Origin: Sutterellaceae bacterium | GTDB taxonomy: Bacteria > Pseudomonadota > Gammaproteobacteria > Burkholderiales > Burkholderiaceae_F | Length of the DNA stretch: 9,628 nt | NCBI GenBank assembly: GCA_030531135.1 | Contig: JAUNOJ010000055.1 | Coordinates: 1 to 9,628 of the forward strand | Reading direction: 5' to 3' | Shown: piece by piece, positions 5,886 through 9,628 of the stretch | Layout of the letters: the number at the start of each line of letters is the position of its first letter | How positions within the stretch are numbered: the first letter of the stretch is position 1 | The notes under the pieces: generated by a model | Seen by the model: only the letters and a program-made list of their open reading frames with translations | What the model was told of the DNA's origin: nothing | Database searches by the model: none | Translations under genes and position numbers: made by a program

Positions 5886-7391
5886 ATGACCGCTGATTTG
5901 TCTCGTCGCGCTTTATTGCGTACGGCCGGCGCCGCCGGCGTTGCCGCTGCCGCCAGCAGTGCTGCTTTTGCCCATATTCCGACCAAGGCGCCCGCCAAGT
6001 GGGACCAGACGGTCGACGTGCTCGTGGTGGGCACGGGGTTTTCGGGTTTCTCTGCCGCCATTGAAGCCAAAAATGCCGGCGCCGACGTGCTCTTGATTGA
6101 CAAGATGCCCGTGATCGGCGGCAACTCCACGTTATCCGGCGGCGGCTTTGCCGCTCCGGGCAGCGACATGCAAAAGAAAGCCGGGATTGAAGACAGTGCC
6201 GAGCAGCTCTATCAGGACATGCTCAAAGCGGGTGGCTACATCAATCAGCGCGAATGCGCCAAGGCCGTGGCTTACGGTGCCTTGGATTCCTACAAATGGG
6301 CAACCGAATACCTGGGTGTGAAGTGGGATCGTTTGGGTTTTCATGGCGGCCACTCTGTTGCACGTTCCTGCGCCTTTATGAACGGGTCGGGTGCCAACAT
6401 CATTCGCCCGATGAAGGCCAAGGCCGACGAGCTCGGCATCCCCGTACAGTTGCGCACGTGGCTCAAAGAAATCATTGTGGACGACAACGGTGCCGTGATC
6501 GGTGCCGAATTGCGCCGCGGTTTCCGTTTCCCCGATGAAAAGTCCGGCAAACCCGTGTTTGTGCGCGTCACGCGCGGTCTTGTGATGGCCACCGGCGGTT
6601 TCTCTCAAAACGTCACGATGCGTATGTGGCAGGATCCCCGTCTGACGGCCGACTTGGGCTCCACCAATCATCCGGGCGCCACGGGCGACGGTCTGTTGGC
6701 CGCTCAGCGCATCGGTGCAGGCACCACGCTCATGGACTGGATTCAGTTGGGTCCGTGGACTTCGCCTGACGAAAAGGGTTTCGGTTTCTGCCCGAAGTTT
6801 GTCGAATCCGCCGTGGGTTACGGTTTGATGGTCGACCCCAAGACGGGCAAGCGCTTCATTAACGAAACGGGCAACCGCAAGGTGCGCTCCGACGCCATTA
6901 TCGCTACCGGGCATCCGGCAGTGCTTTTCGTGTCTGAGAAGAATGCCGCCAAGCACGTACCGCCTGCCGCGTTAAAGGGCGGTTTGGAAAACGGCTCGAT
7001 CAAGAAGTTCGAAAATTTGGATGCATTGGCCGCAGGTTACGGGATCGATGCCAAGACGCTCAAAGAATCTGTTGCTCGCTGGAACGAGGCGATCAAGGCC
7101 GGCAAAGACAAGGACTTCAACGCCAAGATCTTTAAAGATACCGAAGTCAACGAAGGCGTCTTTTACGCCTGCCGTTTGTGGCCGCGCGTTCACTACTGCA
7201 TGGGCGGCATGATGATTAACGAAAAGGCCGAAGCCATCAGTATCGAATTCAAGGTCATTCCGGGTTTGTTTGCTGCCGGCGAAGTCTGCGGCGGCGTGCA
7301 CGGCATGGTGCGTTTGGGCACGGTTTCCATTGCCGACTGCGTGATCTTCGGTCGCATTGCCGGTCGCAGCGCTGCGGCTCGCAAGGCTTAA
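5886..7391 (+). CDS. Tat-exported FAD reductase of the fumarate/urocanate reductase flavoprotein family (reductase 1)
   Basis: A 501-aa periplasmic flavoprotein likely to reduce an activated C=C bond in a small organic acid as a respiratory terminal reductase. ATG 5886 is chosen because AGAGG (5872-5876) precedes it at good spacing and because a Tat signal begins there (LSRRALLRTAG, then an Ala-rich core to AAFA at 29). An upstream ATG at 5805 would place 27 non-signal residues first and start inside the promoter. The FAD dinucleotide fold is at 43-72 (VGTGFSG, Asp72). Compared with Shewanella Fcc3 from memory, Arg331 (NETGNRK) matches the proton-donor Arg402, and His436 (VHYCMGG) and Arg476 match His504 and Arg544. 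His365 is replaced (IQLGPW). The usual HGANRLGGN reads HGMVRLGTV, a marked change near FAD and substrate. No FMN or haem domain is fused; the exported FMN protein follows after 39 bp in the same operon. Confidence 0.9.
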   Translation: MTADLSRRALLRTAGAAGVAAAASSAAFAHIPTKAPAKWDQTVDVLVVGTGFSGFSAAIEAKNAGADVLLIDKMPVIGGNSTLSGGGFAAPGSDMQKKAGIEDSAEQLYQDMLKAGGYINQRECAKAVAYGALDSYKWATEYLGVKWDRLGFHGGHSVARSCAFMNGSGANIIRPMKAKADELGIPVQLRTWLKEIIVDDNGAVIGAELRRGFRFPDEKSGKPVFVRVTRGLVMATGGFSQNVTMRMWQDPRLTADLGSTNHPGATGDGLLAAQRIGAGTTLMDWIQLGPWTSPDEKGFGFCPKFVESAVGYGLMVDPKTGKRFINETGNRKVRSDAIIATGHPAVLFVSEKNAAKHVPPAALKGGLENGSIKKFENLDALAAGYGIDAKTLKESVARWNEAIKAGKDKDFNAKIFKDTEVNEGVFYACRLWPRVHYCMGGMMINEKAEAISIEFKVIPGLFAAGEVCGGVHGMVRLGTVSIADCVIFGRIAGRSAAARKA

Positions 7392-7430
7392 ATCAACAGA
7401 ACTTTTTTATAACAACAGGGAGTATTTCCA

Positions 7431-7760
7431 ATGATGAAGCAACTTCTCGTGGCAGCAACTGCTGCAGTTTTGTGCGCCGGCGCTCAGGCCGCCTACAAGG
7501 ACGGCACTTACACCGGCGAAGGCACGGGCAACGAAAGCAAGATTCAGGTTGAAGTCGTTGTGGCCGGCGGTAAAGTGAGTTCGGTCAAGGTCGTCAAGCA
7601 CGGCGAAACCGAAATGCTGTTGCGCGCTGCCGAAAAGAGCATCGCCAAGAAAGTGATCGCCAAAAACGGCACCGAAGGTGTGGAAGGTGTGAGCGGCGCA
7701 TCCAACTCTTCTCGCGGCATCCTCGAAGCCGTGAATCAGGCGCTCAAGTCCGCACAATAA
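7431..7760 (+). CDS. Small exported FMN-binding protein, probable electron carrier to the reductases
   Basis: A 109-aa protein made of a Sec signal peptide (about 1-20, ending GAQA) and a single FMN_bind domain. In this family ApbE attaches FMN covalently through a phosphoester to the last Thr or Ser of a D-x-x-(S/T)-G-A-(T/S) motif. Here the motif is EGVSGAS (85-91), so Ser91 is the predicted site and Glu85 replaces the usual Asp. In single-chain urocanate and fumarate reductases this domain is fused to the FAD domain; here it is a separate protein encoded just after reductase 1. It probably relays electrons from a membrane quinol dehydrogenase to reductase 1 and perhaps to reductase 2. AGGGAG (7417-7422) lies eight bases before ATG 7431; ATG 7434 is an alternative start. 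No apbE gene is in the window. Confidence 0.88.
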   Translation: MMKQLLVAATAAVLCAGAQAAYKDGTYTGEGTGNESKIQVEVVVAGGKVSSVKVVKHGETEMLLRAAEKSIAKKVIAKNGTEGVEGVSGASNSSRGILEAVNQALKSAQ

Positions 7761-7767
7761 CTGAAAA

Positions 7768-7804
7768 TCGACGTCGGATTTTTTCTCCTTCGATCCGACG
7801 TCGA
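7768..7804 (+). terminator. Hairpin with C/U-rich loop after the FMN-protein gene
   Basis: A perfect 12-bp stem (TCGACGTCGGAT at 7768-7779 with ATCCGACGTCGA at 7793-7804) encloses the loop TTTTTCTCCTTCG. No T-run follows the stem, so alone it is a poor intrinsic terminator. Loop and 3' arm are nearly repeated after reductase 2 (9546-9563). The loop contains TCTCCT, complementary to a Shine-Dalgarno sequence. The 5' arm could alternatively pair with CCGACGT at 7846-7852. Confidence 0.6.
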
Positions 7805-7811
7805 ACCTTGA

Positions 7812-7872
7812 AAACGACCTTAAGACAAAGCCTTCCGAGCGAAGACCGACGTTTTGAGGTCGTTTGTTTTTT
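7812..7872 (+). terminator. Probable intrinsic terminator of the reductase 1 operon
   Basis: A 9-bp stem (AAACGACCT at 7812-7820 with AGGTCGTTT at 7857-7865) closes a 36-base loop that itself holds a small CTTC/GAAG stem (7832-7844). The tail is GTTTTTTG, giving six T at 7867-7872. The large loop is unusual, but stem plus T-run right after the operon fits a terminator that separates it from reductase 2. Confidence 0.6.
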
Positions 7873-7926
7873 GTCCCGTGCAAAGACTCTCAAACACAAC
7901 ATGACGCATGTTTGATATTTCCGTAA

Positions 7927-7953
7927 TTACGTGCGTAAACCTATGCGGATAAT
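7927..7953 (+). promoter_or_regulatory. Operator dyad and predicted promoter of reductase 2
   Basis: TTACG-TG-CGTAA (7927-7938) followed after 9 bp by GATAAT (7948-7953), identical in geometry to the reductase 1 promoter although the 9-bp spacers are unrelated in sequence. Transcription would start near 7960, giving a leader of about 65 nt. A second dyad, AACATG-ACG-CATGTT (7898-7912), lies just upstream and could bind another regulator. Confidence 0.72.
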
Positions 7954-8025
7954 TCCATTATCAAAACTGGGATCAAGCAAGAGTCCCGACAAATACAAGT
8001 TTTCTTACCATGGAGAGTTGAGATC

Positions 8026-9516
8026 ATGACCAAGCAAACGCTTTCTCGCCGCAATCTTTTGAAGGCCGCCGGTGCCGGTGCCGCGATGTTCGGTGCTGCA
8101 ACCGTTGCTCACGCACGCGATGCACAGGGCGTCAAGTGGACGGATACCTATGAAGTTGTGGTGGTGGGCGCAGGCGGCGCCGGTATGGCCGCAGCCGTGA
8201 AGGCCGCACAAAACGGTGCCAAGAAGATCATCGTTTTGGAAAAGATGCCCTTTACGGGCGGCAACACCCTCATTGCTCAGGGCTTTTTGAATGCTGCCGA
8301 CCCGGTTCGTCAGCCGCGTCAGAACATCAAGGACTCTCCCGAACATCACATGAAGCAGACGTTGGCCGCAGGCGACTATCGCGGCGATCCCGAACGCGTT
8401 CGCGTCTTGTGCGAAAACGCCTACGGTGCCGTGACCTGGCTCGAAAGCCTCGGCATGAAGTTCAAAGACAACGTTATCCAGATTTTCGGCGCCTTGTATC
8501 CGCGCTCTCACGTTCCGGCTCTTCCCAAGGGCCAGGGCTACGGTACGGTGTTGGCCGCTGCTGCCGAAAAGTACGGTATTGAAGTCGTGACCGATTCTTC
8601 CGTCACCGAAATCATCCGCGAAAAGCCCTTTGAAGGCGACGTGTTGGGCGTTCAGGTTCAGACCGAAGACGGCACCCGCTTTATCCGCGCCACGCGTGCC
8701 GTGGTGTTGGCCGCCGGCGGCTTCGGTGCCAACCAGTACCTGCGCGAATTGCACGATCCTCGCGTCAAGGGTTTGGGTACGGACAACCTCGCCGGCAGCC
8801 GCGGTGAAGTGATGATGGCCGCCGTGCGCGTCGGTGCTTACACGGTCGGTATGGACTTCATTCAGTCCACCCCGGGTGCTCCCGCCGGCAAGAAGATGAA
8901 GCTTTTGTTGAACTTCAACGTTAACGGTTCCATTTATGTCGATAAGCGCGGCAACCGAATCGTTAACGAAGGCGAACGCCGCGACGTTATTCGCGATGCC
9001 GTGTTGGGAACGCCGGAACGCTATGCCTACACCGTGTGCGATAACGAAAACTTCATGAGCTACGACGTTGTCAATCGCAATGCAATTATGAAGGGTATCG
9101 AAATCGGCGAAGCCTGGACGGCCCCGACGATTCGCGAATTGGCCGAAAAGATGGGTGTGGACCCGGCCGGTATCGAAAAGACGATCAACCGTTACAACAA
9201 CGAATTCGTCAAGAACCGCAAGGATCCGGACTTCAACAAGACGGCCGTGAACCTCACCAAGAAGATCGAAGTGGGTCCCTTCTGGGCATGCTACACCGGC
9301 ATGACCGTGCACCACACGATGGGCGGTTTGAACACCAACACCAAGGCTCAGTGCTTGGATTGGACCGGTGCCGTGATACCGCGCTTGTACGCTGCAGGCG
9401 AAATCACGGGCGGTATCCACGGTACGAACCGTGTGGGCGGCAACGCTGTTCTCGACTGCTTCGTGTTCGGCCAGATCGCCGGCGAAAACGCAGCCAAGGA
9501 AAAGATCCGCAAGTAA
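8026..9516 (+). CDS. Tat-exported FAD reductase of the fumarate/urocanate reductase flavoprotein family (reductase 2)
   Basis: A 496-aa periplasmic flavoprotein, a diverged paralogue of reductase 1. The Tat signal LSRRNLLKAAG (6-16) with a hydrophobic stretch to AHA (30) precedes the FAD fold VGAGGAG (47-53, Glu72). Expected catalytic residues, by comparison with Shewanella Fcc3 from memory, are Arg319 (NEGERRD, proton donor), His429 in VHHTMGG and Arg469 in HGTNRVGGN. The last two motifs are canonical here, unlike in reductase 1. The segment usually read as TNHPGATGDG is TDNLAGSRGE, and the His365 position is replaced (IQSTPG), so the substrate is probably not fumarate and differs from that of reductase 1. 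GGAGAG (8012-8017) lies eight bases before the ATG. It has its own dyad-bearing promoter and no adjacent FMN-protein gene, so it may share the one at 7431. Substrate unknown. Confidence 0.9.
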   Translation: MTKQTLSRRNLLKAAGAGAAMFGAATVAHARDAQGVKWTDTYEVVVVGAGGAGMAAAVKAAQNGAKKIIVLEKMPFTGGNTLIAQGFLNAADPVRQPRQNIKDSPEHHMKQTLAAGDYRGDPERVRVLCENAYGAVTWLESLGMKFKDNVIQIFGALYPRSHVPALPKGQGYGTVLAAAAEKYGIEVVTDSSVTEIIREKPFEGDVLGVQVQTEDGTRFIRATRAVVLAAGGFGANQYLRELHDPRVKGLGTDNLAGSRGEVMMAAVRVGAYTVGMDFIQSTPGAPAGKKMKLLLNFNVNGSIYVDKRGNRIVNEGERRDVIRDAVLGTPERYAYTVCDNENFMSYDVVNRNAIMKGIEIGEAWTAPTIRELAEKMGVDPAGIEKTINRYNNEFVKNRKDPDFNKTAVNLTKKIEVGPFWACYTGMTVHHTMGGLNTNTKAQCLDWTGAVIPRLYAAGEITGGIHGTNRVGGNAVLDCFVFGQIAGENAAKEKIRK

Positions 9517-9526
9517 GAAAGTTCAG

Positions 9527-9569
9527 GGTCGTGGCGTCATCTCTCTTTTTCTCCTCCGACGTCACGGCC
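9527..9569 (+). terminator. Hairpin with C/U-rich loop after reductase 2
   Basis: A 12-bp stem (GGTCGTGGCGTC at 9527-9538 with GACGTCACGGCC at 9558-9569) has two G-U wobbles in plus-strand RNA that would be mismatches in the other strand, so it fits the reductase 2 transcript. The 19-base loop is pyrimidine-rich and contains TTTTTCTCCT, also found in the loop at 7780-7789. No T-run follows, so intrinsic termination is uncertain. Confidence 0.55.
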
Positions 9570-9628
9570 TAAACGTAAGCTCCCCGCTGGGGTCATGAAG
9601 CGGTTTTGATGATGAGACAATTCAGCCA

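Noticed and set aside
7402..7407. T-run between reductase 1 and the FMN-protein gene as a terminator
   Set aside because: No stem precedes it, and the 39-bp gap with a good ribosome-binding site fits an operon.
7913..7927. FNR-type anaerobic regulator site
   Set aside because: TTGATATTTCCGTAA has one half-site, but the second half does not match ATCAA.
8005..9420. 471-codon minus-strand frame opposite reductase 2
   Set aside because: It is the complement of a GC-rich coding gene with a clear product. The His/Gly/Ala/Val-rich peptide matches no family I know and has no supporting context.
9609..9628. Start of another gene at the right edge (ATGATGAGACAATTC)
   Set aside because: Only six codons are visible and there is no convincing ribosome-binding site, so it cannot be supported from this window.

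Overview
The window looks like chromosome from an anaerobic, asaccharolytic Gram-negative gut bacterium, most likely a betaproteobacterium of the Sutterella/Parasutterella type (Burkholderiales, Sutterellaceae). This is inferred from a Neisseria/Burkholderia-type porin, Tat-exported flavin reductases in series, a PhnD-domain sensor kinase with a FixJ/TtrR-like regulator, and moderately high GC with GCC/GGC-rich codons. No rRNA, tRNA, CRISPR array, insertion sequence or phage gene was seen.

Left part (1-1840). The likely tail of an upstream gene ends at 35 and is followed by a strong terminator (92-131). Bases 132-256 hold nothing I recognise. From 257 to 383 lies an array of four 15-bp units repeated at exactly 33 bp. 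It is threaded through a TATAAT promoter and leads into a 445-aa AAA+ ATPase of the DUF4143 family with a C-terminal nuclease-like domain. This gene is AT-richer than its neighbours and looks like an accessory gene. Two hairpins fill the convergent gap to the porin.

Right part (1840-9628). This appears to be one regulated respiratory module. A porin (minus strand) is divergent from a two-component system: a sensor kinase with a PhnD-like periplasmic binding domain and a LuxR-class response regulator, overlapping by ATGA. Next come a Tat-exported FAD reductase (reductase 1) with a small exported FMN-binding protein downstream, and then a second Tat-exported FAD reductase (reductase 2) in its own unit. 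Both reductases lack the FMN and haem domains found fused to this fold in related enzymes, so the separate FMN protein is the likely electron donor. No quinol dehydrogenase is encoded here.

The main observation is a 12-bp dyad, TTACG-N2-CGTAA. It occurs upstream of reductase 1, upstream of reductase 2, and between porin and sensor. In all three places it is followed, after exactly 9 bp, by GATAAT or GACAAT, and the intergenic copy points toward the porin. This suggests that porin, reductase 1 with its FMN protein, and reductase 2 form one regulon, probably controlled by the local two-component system. The inferred scheme is: the porin admits a small organic acceptor, the sensor detects it in the periplasm, and the regulator adjusts production of the porin and the two reductases. 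The substrate cannot be told from sequence. Both reductases have lost the histidine equivalent to His365 of Shewanella fumarate reductase, which argues against plain fumarate.
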